Source of the DNA: Actinokineospora iranica
GTDB taxonomy: Bacteria; Actinomycetota; Actinomycetes; Mycobacteriales; Pseudonocardiaceae
Length of the DNA: 64,000 nt
Direction: 5' to 3'
Assembly (NCBI RefSeq): GCF_900101685.1
Contig: NZ_FMZZ01000008.1
Span: forward strand, 124,001-188,000
In this document: positions 16,877 through 24,799 of the stretch, one piece after another
Numbering within the stretch: the stretch's first letter is position 1
Layout: every line of letters starts with the position of its first letter
Notes under the pieces: model-generated
What the model saw: the letters and a program-made list of their open reading frames with translations, nothing else
Told to the model about the DNA's origin: nothing
Databases searched by the model: none
Program-made: the position numbers and the translations under genes

Positions 16877-17500
16877 ATGGACGTGCTCACCGTGGACCAC
16901 CCGCTGGCCAAGGCCCGGCTCACCGTCATGCGCGACGCCCGGACCGACAGCGCCACCTTCCGGGCGGCACTCCACGAGTTGACCGTGATGCTCACCTACG
17001 AGGCCATGCGCGCCGCCCCGCTGCGCGTCGAACGCATCCACACCCCCGTCGCCCGCACGGACGGCCACTGGCTGGCGAACCCGCCGCTGCTGGTGCCGGT
17101 CCTGCGCGCCGGCCTGGGCATGGCCGACCAGGCGCACAAGCTCATCCCCGACGCCCAAATGGGTTTCGTCGGCCTGGCCCGCGACGAGACGACCCTGCGG
17201 CCGACGCCGTATATGGAGTCCCTGCCCGAGGACCTGTCGAACCGCCCGGTCTTCGTCCTCGACCCCATGCTGGCGACCGGCGGCTCCATGGCCTACACGA
17301 TCACACTCCTGACCGACCGCGGCGCGACCGACGTGACCGCCATCTGCGCGCTGGCGGCCCCGGAGGGCATCGAACACCTCGCGTCCTCCGGTCTCCCGGT
17401 CCGCCTGGTCACCGCCAGCATCGACGAACGCCTCAACGACTCGGGCTTCATCGTCCCCGGCCTCGGCGACGCGGGTGACCGGCAGTACGGGGCGGTGTGA
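16877..17500 (+). CDS. upp: uracil phosphoribosyltransferase
   Basis: 207-residue salvage enzyme making UMP from uracil and PRPP. The PRPP loop [12 protein letters not shown] is near residues 128-139, with the upstream [11 protein letters not shown] and the uracil-binding C-terminal segment [18 protein letters not shown] at 16863-16868 lies 8 bases before ATG 16877, another leaderless-type start. It uses uracil released from pyrimidine nucleosides. M. tuberculosis upp (Rv3309c) sits in the same neighbourhood as pmmB and deoD. Confidence 0.95.
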   Translation: MDVLTVDHPLAKARLTVMRDARTDSATFRAALHELTVMLTYEAMRAAPLRVERIHTPVARTDGHWLANPPLLVPVLRAGLGMADQAHKLIPDAQMGFVGLARDETTLRPTPYMESLPEDLSNRPVFVLDPMLATGGSMAYTITLLTDRGATDVTAICALAAPEGIEHLASSGLPVRLVTASIDERLNDSGFIVPGLGDAGDRQYGAV

Positions 17501-17534
17501 CACTTGGCCGTCGCGTCGCGAGACTAAGGCGGGT

Positions 17535-18119
17535 TCAGCGTCGCCAACCCGACGTGTTGGCACGCAGGGCGCGTTCGTAGGTCGCGGCCACGTCCATGTC
17601 CGGGGGCAGGTTGCCGCAGAGTTCGAGGCTGACCAGGCCGTGGACGATGCCCCAGCAGCCCATGGCCATCGTGTGGGTGGTGTCGGGGAAGACGCCCGCG
17701 CGGGCGCCCGCCGCGATGACGTTCAGGAGAGGTTCGAGGGCGGCTCGGGCTTGGGCGGTGGCTTCCTCGTCCGGCTCGAAGCCGGGGTGGCCGCCGAACA
17801 TGATGCCGTACAGGTGCGGGTCGGCCAGGGCGCTGTCGCGGTAGGCGATGCCCAGGCGGGTGAGGTCTTCCGCGGGGTCGCCGGTGGGTTGGACTGCCTG
17901 GAGGCGGGTGCCGAGGCGGCGGAAGGCTTCCATGTACAGCGCGCGGACCAGGGCGGGTTTGCCGCCGAACAGGGAGTAGACGGCGGTGGTGGATGTGCCG
18001 ACGTCCGCGGCGAGTTTGCGCAGGCTGAGGGCGGCGGCGCCCTCGCTGGACAGCAGTTCCCCGGCCCGGTCGAGCAGTCGCGTCCGGAGCGCCTCGTCGT
18101 GGGTCTTCGGCCTGGGCAC
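17535..18119 (-). CDS. TetR-family regulator
   Basis: 194-residue repressor with N-terminal HTH (LLSSEGAAALSLRKLAADVGTSTTAVYSLFGGKPALVRAL, near residues 22-62) and a C-terminal TetR_C-type domain (WGIVHGLVSLELCG). The start is GTG 18119. A perfect CGTAAC/GTTACG dyad lies 27 bp upstream, consistent with autoregulation and with control of the divergent RHH/Doc-like pair. Ligand unknown. Confidence 0.85.
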   Translation of the reverse strand: MPRPKTHDEALRTRLLDRAGELLSSEGAAALSLRKLAADVGTSTTAVYSLFGGKPALVRALYMEAFRRLGTRLQAVQPTGDPAEDLTRLGIAYRDSALADPHLYGIMFGGHPGFEPDEEATAQARAALEPLLNVIAAGARAGVFPDTTHTMAMGCWGIVHGLVSLELCGNLPPDMDVAATYERALRANTSGWRR

Positions 18120-18145
18120 CTGGGCAGTCTAACCACCCGAGGTTC

Positions 18146-18160
18146 CGTAACGCCGTTACG
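18146..18160. promoter_or_regulatory. probable TetR operator
   Basis: CGTAAC-GCC-GTTACG, a perfect 6-bp dyad, between the TetR gene and the divergent RHH gene. It overlaps the region where the RHH promoter's upstream element would lie (its TACCGT -10 is at 18176-18181). Confidence 0.55.
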
Positions 18161-18188
18161 AAGGTATCGCGGTGGTACCGTGACCTTT

Positions 18189-18395
18189 ATGGCGATGACT
18201 CTGCGGCTGACCGAGGAGGAGAACGCCCGGCTCGACGAACTCGCCGTCGCCGAGGGGCGTTCCAAGCAGGAGATCCTCCGGTTGGCGCTCGCCGACCGCT
18301 GGGCCCGTCTGCACAAGGAAGAGCAGCTTGGCGAGGTGCTGGGCCGGGTCCTGCCGCGCTACCGGGCCCTGCTGGACCGTCTGGGCCCTGTGTGA
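18189..18395 (+). CDS. ribbon-helix-helix antitoxin-like protein
   Basis: 68-residue protein MAMTLRLTEEENARLDELAV..., with the short N-terminal strand and two helices of an RHH (CopG/Arc) DNA-binding fold (KQEILRLALADRW) and a C-terminal tail that would contact a toxin. TACCGT at 18176-18181 lies 7 bases before ATG 18189, a leaderless-type start. The Doc-like gene follows after 10 bp. The order antitoxin then toxin is that of phd/doc-like and RHH/Fic modules in Streptomyces. As the partner looks catalytically dead, this may now act only as a DNA-binding protein. Confidence 0.8.
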   Translation: MAMTLRLTEEENARLDELAVAEGRSKQEILRLALADRWARLHKEEQLGEVLGRVLPRYRALLDRLGPV

Positions 18396-18405
18396 TCATC
18401 GACGG

Positions 18406-18789
18406 GTGACCGCCTACCTGGACGCCAGTGACCTGCTCGTCCTCGCCGCCGCCGTGACCGGGGGCGACCTGGTGGTGCGCGACCTGGGGTTGCTCGACTC
18501 CGCCGCGCACCGGCCGCGGGCAACGGTGCTCGGGGTGGAGGCCTACGACACGCTCTGGCTCAAGGCCGCCGCGCTGCTCGACTCGATCGTGCGCACTCGT
18601 CCCCTGGCCGAGGGCAACTGGCGGTTGGGGTGGGTCGCCGCGGTGACGATGTGTGACCTGAACGGGTGGTGGATCGACGCGGACACCGACGACGCGCTCG
18701 ATGTGGTCCGCGAGGTGGGCAAAGGCGCCGTGGAGGTGCCCAAGATGGCCGCGCATCTTCAGGCCTGGGCGCTGCCGAAGTCACCATGA
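18406..18789 (+). CDS. Doc/Fic-like toxin with degraded active-site motif
   Basis: 127-residue Doc-type protein. The helical framework is intact: RDLGLLDSAAHRPRATVLG, EAYDTLWLKAAALLDSIVR, GWVAAVTMCDLNGWWID. The Fic motif, usually H-x-F/L-x-D/N-G-N-K-R, reads RPLAEGNWR near residues 65-73: the catalytic His is Arg and the Lys is Trp. Loss of His should abolish kinase or AMPylation activity. The start GTG 18406 follows the RHH stop by 10 bp with a GACGG site. It could be an inactivated toxin kept by its antitoxin, or a repurposed partner. Confidence 0.75.
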   Translation: MTAYLDASDLLVLAAAVTGGDLVVRDLGLLDSAAHRPRATVLGVEAYDTLWLKAAALLDSIVRTRPLAEGNWRLGWVAAVTMCDLNGWWIDADTDDALDVVREVGKGAVEVPKMAAHLQAWALPKSP

Positions 18790-18802
18790 CGCGGCTTTCG
18801 GG

Positions 18803-18833
18803 TTGACCTGGAGCGCACTCCAGCTTCTACCGT
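18803..18833 (+). promoter_or_regulatory. MerR-type promoter with 19-bp spacer and operator
   Basis: TTGACC (18803-18808) and TACCGT (18828-18833) are separated by 19 bp, the overlong spacing that MerR activators correct by DNA distortion. The spacer contains the perfect dyad CTGGAG-CGCA-CTCCAG. The GTG of the merR gene begins 7 bases after the -10, so the transcript is leaderless. The promoter should drive the regulator and both downstream aldo/keto reductase genes. Confidence 0.85.
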
Positions 18834-18840
18834 CGACAGC

Positions 18841-19254
18841 GTGACCCAGCCGACGACCCAGCCGACGACGTACGCGATCGCCGAGGCGGCCCACCGCAGT
18901 GGGCTGTCGATCGACACGCTCCGGTACTACGAACGCATCCAACTGATCGACCCGCCCGCCCGGGACTCCGGCGGCAGGCGGGCCTACTCCGACGACGACC
19001 TGGCCTGGCTGGGGTTTCTCACCAAGCTCCGCACGACCGGTATGCCCATCAAGCTGATGCGCGAGTACGCCCGGCTGCGGCACCAGGGCCTGGCCTCCGC
19101 CGGGCCGCGCAAGCGGATCCTGGAGCGCCACCGCGAGGACGTGCTGGCCCGCATCGAGGAACTGCGGTCCTGTCTGGACGTCCTCAACTACAAGATCGAC
19201 AACTACGCCACCCTGATCGCCGCCGAACCGCGCCCCCAGGAGGCCTCGGCGTGA
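18841..19254 (+). CDS. MerR-family regulator of the aldo/keto reductase genes
   Basis: 137-residue activator. The MerR HTH (YAIAEAAHRSGLSIDTLRYYERIQLI) is near residues 11-36, with the wing RRAYSDDDLAWL and a C-terminal dimerisation helix (RKRILERHREDVLARIEELRSCLDVL). There is no metal-binding Cys cluster, so it resembles regulators responding to small organic molecules. The start GTG 18841 is fixed by the leaderless promoter. Its TGA overlaps the GTG of the next gene by 4 bp. It probably activates its own operon in response to an aldehyde or quinone-like substrate of the reductases. Confidence 0.88.
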   Translation: MTQPTTQPTTYAIAEAAHRSGLSIDTLRYYERIQLIDPPARDSGGRRAYSDDDLAWLGFLTKLRTTGMPIKLMREYARLRHQGLASAGPRKRILERHREDVLARIEELRSCLDVLNYKIDNYATLIAAEPRPQEASA

Positions 19255-19883
19255 CCCTTCCCCAGCGTCTGCCTGGTCCGCTGACCGTCGGGTCGCAGGG
19301 CCCGGGACGCATGGCCATGAGCATGGGCTACGGCGCCGCGGCCGCCGACGAGGCGGCCGCCACCCTGCGCCAGGCGCTCGACCTGGGGGTGGGCCTGGTC
19401 GACACCGCCGACATCTGCGGCGTTGGCCACAACGAGGAGCTGGTCGGCCGGGCCGTCGCGGACCGCCGCGACGAGGTCGTGCCTGCCACGAAGTTCGGGA
19501 TCACGGGTATCGACCCGGTCGGCGGCTTCACCGTCCGCGGTGACGCCGCCTATGTGCGGCAGGCGTGCGACGCGTCGCCGCGCCGGTTGGGCGTCGACCA
19601 CATCGACCTGTGCTACCGGCACCGCGTCGACCCGGACACGCCGATCGAGGAAACCGTCGGCGCGATGGCGGGGCTGGTCGCCGAGGGCAAGGTCCCCAAC
19701 CGGGCGATCGTGGCCGCTGAGCGCGGGGTGACCACGGGCCGATTGGCTCTGGCGTGGGTGCGGGCGCAGGGGTCGGACGTCGTGCCGATTCCGGGCGCCA
19801 AGCGCCGCGCGTACTTGGTGGAGAACATCGCGACTGTCTGTATTGGACTGTCGCAAGAGGACATAGCGGCCGTCGAGAACTAG
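19251..19883 (+). CDS. degenerate aldo/keto reductase with internal deletion
   Basis: 210-residue relic of an aldo/keto reductase, still in frame. Compared with the downstream paralogue (330 aa) it jumps from LVAEGKV directly to [10 protein letters not shown], removing about 110 residues of the barrel. The catalytic Tyr of DTADMYG is Cys here (DTADICG). About 140 bp (19560-19695) are almost identical to 20217-20355 while flanking parts have diverged. It is coupled to merR by a 4-bp overlap. Catalysis is unlikely. It could be a pseudogene that kept its frame or a regulatory leftover. Confidence 0.8.
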   Translation: MTLPQRLPGPLTVGSQGPGRMAMSMGYGAAAADEAAATLRQALDLGVGLVDTADICGVGHNEELVGRAVADRRDEVVPATKFGITGIDPVGGFTVRGDAAYVRQACDASPRRLGVDHIDLCYRHRVDPDTPIEETVGAMAGLVAEGKVPNRAIVAAERGVTTGRLALAWVRAQGSDVVPIPGAKRRAYLVENIATVCIGLSQEDIAAVEN

Positions 19884-19902
19884 GACAAGGGGAGAAAAAG
19901 CA

Positions 19903-20898
<996 letters not shown>

Positions 20899-20905
20899 CA
20901 ATGTC

Positions 20906-20946
20906 GGAAAAGCGCTCCTCCGGGGACTCAGGAGGAGCGCTTTTCC
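20906..20946 (+). terminator. intrinsic terminator of the merR/reductase operon
   Basis: GGAAAAGCGCTCCTCC and GGAGGAGCGCTTTTCC form a perfect 16-bp stem around a 9-base loop, 8 bp after the reductase stop. Confidence 0.85.
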
Positions 20947-20994
20947 ACGGTTCCGGACGACGCGACCAGACTCGCCATGTCGCGCTCGGCGTTC

Positions 20995-21078
20995 TCACTT
21001 GTCGCGCTTCTTCTTGGCGATATTACCGGCCAGACTCAGGGCGCCCAGTGCGGCCAACGCTCCGCCGCCCATTACCAT
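20995..21078 (-). CDS. possible 27-residue membrane peptide
   Basis: Short ORF MVMGGGALAALGALSLAGNI followed by AKKKRDK: one hydrophobic helix and a basic tail, as in small tail-anchored or C-terminal membrane segments. The ATG is preceded by GGTGGAGGG at good spacing. The frame is closed upstream by TAG, 51 bases before the ATG. It lies downstream of the small secreted gene on the same strand and may be its separated anchor or an independent small protein. Too short for firm support. Confidence 0.4.
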   Translation of the reverse strand: MVMGGGALAALGALSLAGNIAKKKRDK

Positions 21079-21121
21079 AATCCCTCCACCTATGTCGGTG
21101 GGCTGGCCGATTTTTCCGATC

Positions 21122-21499
21122 TCAAAAGCCTACATTATGAGGTAGGCGCCGACCAGTGGCAAACCGGCTACCAAAGCAGTTTCCATGCTCCCGGATCGCA
21201 CTGTCGACCGCAGGCCGGGAAGCGCGCTCAGTGACAATCGGACCACGTGCCGAATCGCCGAAGTTGACGACGGCATCGTGGTAGACCGCGGCGATCTGGT
21301 CGCACTCGAAGAGGGTGATCCCGTCGTAGGCCACGTCGCAAGGGTTGTACACATACTCGGGTGGAACTGGAACAAAAACCGCCTGCACCGTGACCTCCGT
21401 GGGCTGTTTCGGCAGCTCGTTGGCCGATGCGGTTGACCCGGATGTCCACAGGAAGGTCAATAGGGTAAGTCCAAGTCCGGCGAAAATGAATCTATTCAA
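21122..21499 (-). CDS. small secreted protein
   Basis: 125 residues from TTG 21499, which follows GAGGG at 6 bases. It has a typical signal peptide (NRFIFAGLGLTLLTFLW, probable cleavage after ASA) and a short mature region with two Cys (NPCDVAYDGITLFECDQIA). The C-terminal 40 residues look less protein-like, so a frameshift near the end is possible: the alternative frame there gives a hydrophobic stretch (ALVAGLPLVGAYLIM). The region is lower in GC than its surroundings. Family not recognised. Confidence 0.5.
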   Translation of the reverse strand: MNRFIFAGLGLTLLTFLWTSGSTASANELPKQPTEVTVQAVFVPVPPEYVYNPCDVAYDGITLFECDQIAAVYHDAVVNFGDSARGPIVTERASRPAVDSAIREHGNCFGSRFATGRRLPHNVGF

Positions 21500-21734
21500 T
21501 TTGTCCCTCGACTTTAGATCAAGACTTCCCAATTCCGCTCGGTGTGGAGGCGGATAATTGGCCGCACGCGGCTGTCGATGCAGTCGGATGCGGTCAGTCT
21601 TGTTTCTCCCCCACAGAAGAACTCATAAACGATTTCACGTCGTCATGCGCGGTGGATACCGCCAGGGATCAAGCGAACACGCAGGCATGGTCCGTCGCGG
21701 TGGGGGCATCGCCGCGACGGACCATCGCCGTCGG

Positions 21735-23231
21735 TTATTGGCAGCTCACGATGATGTTGCCGATGAGCGAGCAGGTCGCCTTCGCCTTGTCGTTGGCGGT
21801 GTTCGGGTCGGCGGGGGCGCTGGTGGTGCGCTGGGCGGTCACGTGGTAAGTGCCGAGGGTCAGCAGGTGCACGGGAACCTGGAACTTCCTCGTGGTCGAC
21901 GCGCCGACCGCGAGGGCGCCCACGGGGCAGGTCACGGTCTGGCCCGCCGCGGTGCAGCCGGACAGAGCCGTCGCCTTCATGCGCGAGGGCAGGGTCGCGG
22001 TGACGGTGCCGGTGCGCAGCGGGTCGGGGCCCGCGTTGCGGACGGTGATCGCGTATTCGATCGCGGGCACCAGCAGGCCCAGGCGCGGGGTGGCCTTGAT
22101 GCCGACGGACAGGTCGCTCGCGGGCGGCACGGTGCGGTTGAGCAGCACGGAAATGCCGTCGGAGAACCGGTTCGTGGTCACCAGGTCGGGGCGGCCGTCG
22201 TTGTCGACGTCGCCGGTGTGGACCTCGGTGGGGGTGGTGCCGGTGCCCAGGGAGTCGGCGGGGACGAAGGTGCCGTCGCCGTTGCCGAGGACCGCGACGG
22301 AGTCCGCGCCGGACACCGACACAGCCAGGTCGTGGTCGCCGTCGAGGTCGAGGTCGGCGACCGCGACGCCGAACGGGTTCAAGCCGATGGGCAGGGCGGT
22401 GGGGGCGCCGAACACGCCGCCGCCCGCGCCGAGCAGGACCGAGGCGGTGCCCGCGCCGTAGTCGGCGGTGGCCAGGTCGGTCTTGCCGTCGCCGTCGAAG
22501 TCGCCCGCGGCGATGTCGATCGGGTTGGCGCCGGTGGGGAACTGGGTGGCCGCGCCGAACGTGCCGTCGCCGTTGCCCGCGAGCACGGACACGGCGCCGG
22601 TGAAGAAGCCGCCGATCGCGATGTCGGTCTTGCCGTCGCCGGTCAGGTCGCTCAGCACCACGCCGCGCGAGTAACCGCCCGCCGGGAAGTCGACGCCCGC
22701 GCCGAGCGTGCCGTCGCCCGCGCCAAGCAGCACCGTGACCCCGGTGGGCCTGCTGATCACCGCGTCGGCCTTGCCGTCGCCGTTGACGTCGCCAGCGGCG
22801 ATGCCCTCTGCGCCGCCGCTGGCCGGGAAGACGGTGCGCACGCCGAACGTGCCGTCGCCGTTGCCGGGCATGATCGAGACGCCGCCCGCCACGGTGACCG
22901 CGACGTCGGTCTTGCCGTCGCGGTTGAAGTCGGCCGCGGCCAGGCCGGTGGGTTCCTCGCCGGGGAACACCGACGCGCGGGCGCCGAGCGTGCCCGCGCC
23001 CGCGCCGAGCAGCACCGTGAGTTCCCACTGGTAGCGGTCCGCGGTGACCAGGTCGGTCTTGCCGTCGCCGTTGAGGTCGGCGTCGATCACCGCTTCCGGG
23101 TGGTTCCCGGTCGAGTAGTCGACGCGCGGGGCGAAGGTGATCGGGTTCGCGGCCGAGGCCGGAACAGCCGTCACGGCCAGCGTCGTGGCCGCGATAGCCA
23201 ACACGGACAGCACTCGGACACGAGTGGTCAT
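21735..23231 (-). CDS. secreted FG-GAP/VCBS beta-propeller protein
   Basis: 498-residue exported protein. It has a signal peptide (MTTRVRVLSVLAIAATTLAV...PASA), then seven FG-GAP blades. Each blade has a calcium-type loop: DLNGDGKTD, DFNRDGKTD, DVNGDGKAD, DLTGDGKTD, DFDGDGKTD, DLDLDGDHD and DVDNDGRPD. Seven units make one closed integrin-like propeller. The C-terminal ~120 residues resemble a DUF11/CARDB-type Ig domain with two Cys pairs (SGC/VTC and a terminal CSLIGNIIVSC). ATG 23231 follows GGAGG; the longer frame to 23426 is rejected. Probable surface binding or carbohydrate recognition role. Confidence 0.9.
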   Translation of the reverse strand: MTTRVRVLSVLAIAATTLAVTAVPASAANPITFAPRVDYSTGNHPEAVIDADLNGDGKTDLVTADRYQWELTVLLGAGAGTLGARASVFPGEEPTGLAAADFNRDGKTDVAVTVAGGVSIMPGNGDGTFGVRTVFPASGGAEGIAAGDVNGDGKADAVISRPTGVTVLLGAGDGTLGAGVDFPAGGYSRGVVLSDLTGDGKTDIAIGGFFTGAVSVLAGNGDGTFGAATQFPTGANPIDIAAGDFDGDGKTDLATADYGAGTASVLLGAGGGVFGAPTALPIGLNPFGVAVADLDLDGDHDLAVSVSGADSVAVLGNGDGTFVPADSLGTGTTPTEVHTGDVDNDGRPDLVTTNRFSDGISVLLNRTVPPASDLSVGIKATPRLGLLVPAIEYAITVRNAGPDPLRTGTVTATLPSRMKATALSGCTAAGQTVTCPVGALAVGASTTRKFQVPVHLLTLGTYHVTAQRTTSAPADPNTANDKAKATCSLIGNIIVSCQ

Positions 23232-23394
23232 CGGGGAATACCTCCAGTTCGGCGGTGAACTGCCGCTGACCGCCCCATCGTTCCCCGCGCCGCGCCCGTT
23301 TCCGATCCCGGCGCACTCCTTCGCTGCGTGCTCTGTCCGATTCGGACGGTGATGGCGCGCGCCCACCGACTGCCGAAGTGCTTGGTGGAAACCT

Positions 23395-23847
23395 CTACGG
23401 CAGCAGCTGCGCCGCGACGGTGGCACCCAGCTCCCAGCACCGCTGGAGGTCGTCCTTGCTCGCCTCGCCCATGACGACGACCGGCTCCGCGACCGGTGTC
23501 CAGCCCAGTCCCTTCGCCACCGACTCGACGCTGCGCACCGCGCCTTCGGTGCCTTGGTTCCCGTGCACGTAAAACCCGAACGGCCGCCCCTGCGTCGCGT
23601 CGAGGCACGGGTAGTAGATGGTGTCGAAGAAGTGCTTCAGCGCGCCGGACATATACCCGATGTTGGCCGGGGTCCCCAGCACGACGCCGTCGGCGGCCAG
23701 CACATCGGACGCGGTGGCCGACAGCGCGGGCCGTCGCACCACGTCGACCTCGGACAGTTCCGGGTCGTTCGCCCCGGCCAGCACCGACTCGAACATCGCC
23801 TGCAACGCGGGAGAGGGCGTGTGGTGGACGATCAGCAGTGTCGGCAT
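23395..23847 (-). CDS. flavodoxin-like NAD(P)H oxidoreductase
   Basis: 150-residue flavodoxin-fold protein. The FMN phosphate loop is HHTPSPALQAM (near residues 8-18), and the isoalloxazine-contacting loop is GTPANIGYMSGALKHFFDTIY (near 63-83), followed by FGFYVHGNQGTEGAV. This matches the NADPH-dependent FMN reductase/flavodoxin family. The chosen start is ATG 23847 (MPTLLIVHH); the frame opens further to 23877. It stands alone, so the electron partner is unknown. Confidence 0.8.
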   Translation of the reverse strand: MPTLLIVHHTPSPALQAMFESVLAGANDPELSEVDVVRRPALSATASDVLAADGVVLGTPANIGYMSGALKHFFDTIYYPCLDATQGRPFGFYVHGNQGTEGAVRSVESVAKGLGWTPVAEPVVVMGEASKDDLQRCWELGATVAAQLLP

Positions 23848-23889
23848 GGTCCCCATCCAGCGGTGTCGGCCGCCCACGATCGTATCGCC

Positions 23890-24045
23890 TCACCCGGTGT
23901 CGGGCAGGTGATGGTTCGTCACGCGTTCGATGAGGGCCAGCGAGTCGGCCTCGCTGAGGGCTTGTTTGGCGAGTTGGCGGAACCGGTGGGTGGCGGCGGT
24001 GACGCGGTCGTGGTTGTCCGTGGTGAGTGGCGTAAGTCTTTCCGC
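23890..24045 (-). pseudogene. C-terminal remnant of an XRE/DUF5753 regulator
   Basis: The minus strand reads RVTAATHRFRQLAKQALSEA then DSLALIERV, which resembles the end of DUF5753 (Scr1-type) XRE regulators. The frame has an upstream TGA at 24046-24048, no start codon and no HTH. It is therefore a fragment. It overlaps head-on with a DUF397-like piece on the other strand, so a regulator/DUF397 pair seems to have been broken and inverted here. Confidence 0.45.
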
Positions 24046-24123
24046 TCAGACGAGATCAACTGCGTGGAGGTGCGCCAGGACCTCGCCGCGGTGCGCGAAA
24101 TGATCAGCGGCCTCGCCCGCTGA
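24010..24123 (+). CDS. DUF397-type small protein, possibly truncated
   Basis: From GTG 24010 the frame reads VVRGEWRKSFRSDEINCVEV then RQDLAAVREM, the DUF397 core (W-R-K-S...NCVEV). At 37 residues it is shorter than the usual ~60. DUF397 proteins normally pair with a same-strand XRE regulator; here only a fragment on the opposite strand is present. A hairpin terminator follows at 24138. Confidence 0.45.
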   Translation: MVVRGEWRKSFRSDEINCVEVRQDLAAVREMISGLAR

Positions 24124-24137
24124 CGGCGACCGAGAAG

Positions 24138-24161
24138 CCCCCGACTCTCCGGAGGCGGGGG
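24138..24161 (+). terminator. hairpin after DUF397-like ORF
   Basis: CCCCCG and CGGGGG pair, extended by CTC/GAG past one mismatch, around a short loop; 14 bp after the stop of the DUF397-like ORF. Confidence 0.5.
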
Positions 24162-24279
24162 GTCGGCCGAGGCCGGTCACCCGGTCGGGTGCACACCGTG
24201 GGCAACGACCGATGACACTCTGATACCGGTACTGTCGACTCTCGCGACAACATCCGATCGGATACCAGGGGAACGCCAT

Positions 24280-24576
24280 ATGGCCGGGCTGGACGGAACC
24301 TTCAGGGGCTCATGCGTCGTGTGTTCCACAGGCACGGACACCGGAATCGGCTGGCGCGGCCCCCGCGAGTGGGCCATAGCCGGACTCCGGGTCGTAGGAG
24401 TGCCAGAAGCCGCCGCGAAAAACCTGGTCACCGAGCCGCCGGGCGTCACGCCTGACTCAACCGCGGGTGAGGTCACGGTCATGGTCCGGCTCTGCACCCC
24501 GTGCGCGGACAAGAGCGACACGGGGATGAAACCCGGCCTGGTGCCCAACGTGCCGCTGTACTCCCCGCTCCGGTGA
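24280..24576 (+). CDS. hypothetical protein with two CxxC motifs
   Basis: 98-residue soluble protein. CVVC (near residue 12) and CTPC (near 72) suggest one bound zinc or iron ion. Between them are GIGWRGPREWAIAGLRVVG and GVTPDSTAGEVTVMVRLC. ATG 24280 follows AGGGGAACGCC. The segment has lower GC than neighbouring backbone genes and no strand partner within 150 bp upstream. Family not recognised. Confidence 0.55.
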   Translation: MAGLDGTFRGSCVVCSTGTDTGIGWRGPREWAIAGLRVVGVPEAAAKNLVTEPPGVTPDSTAGEVTVMVRLCTPCADKSDTGMKPGLVPNVPLYSPLR

Positions 24577-24591
24577 CCACCGGTCAGATGC

Positions 24592-24789
24592 TCAGCCGTG
24601 GCCGCTCCGCCGCGCACCCGATTTCCGGCGGGACCATGCGAGGAGCACCGCGTTGAGGCTGCCGGTCTTGACGATCGCGTCCTGCCAGATCAACGGGACT
24701 TCGCTGTCGTCGTTGTCGAGTCGTCGGTTGTCGGTCACTGAGCCCGAAGTCTTTCCTTCGGAGAGAGTCTCGCCGTAGTCAGCGGTCAC
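24592..24789 (-). CDS. hypothetical small protein
   Basis: 65-residue ORF from GTG 24789: an acidic N-terminal half and a basic C-terminal end (LNAVLLAWSRRKSGARR). It begins 11 bp after the phospho-sugar mutase stop on the same strand. No family recognised and no strong ribosome binding site, so it may be spurious. Confidence 0.3.
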   Translation of the reverse strand: MTADYGETLSEGKTSGSVTDNRRLDNDDSEVPLIWQDAIVKTGSLNAVLLAWSRRKSGARRSGHG

Positions 24790-24799
24790 CTACGACGGG

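Noticed and set aside
21643-23316. 557-codon minus-strand frame overlapping the FG-GAP gene
   Set aside because: Arg-rich shadow frame; the other minus frame has a signal peptide and seven clear calcium loops.
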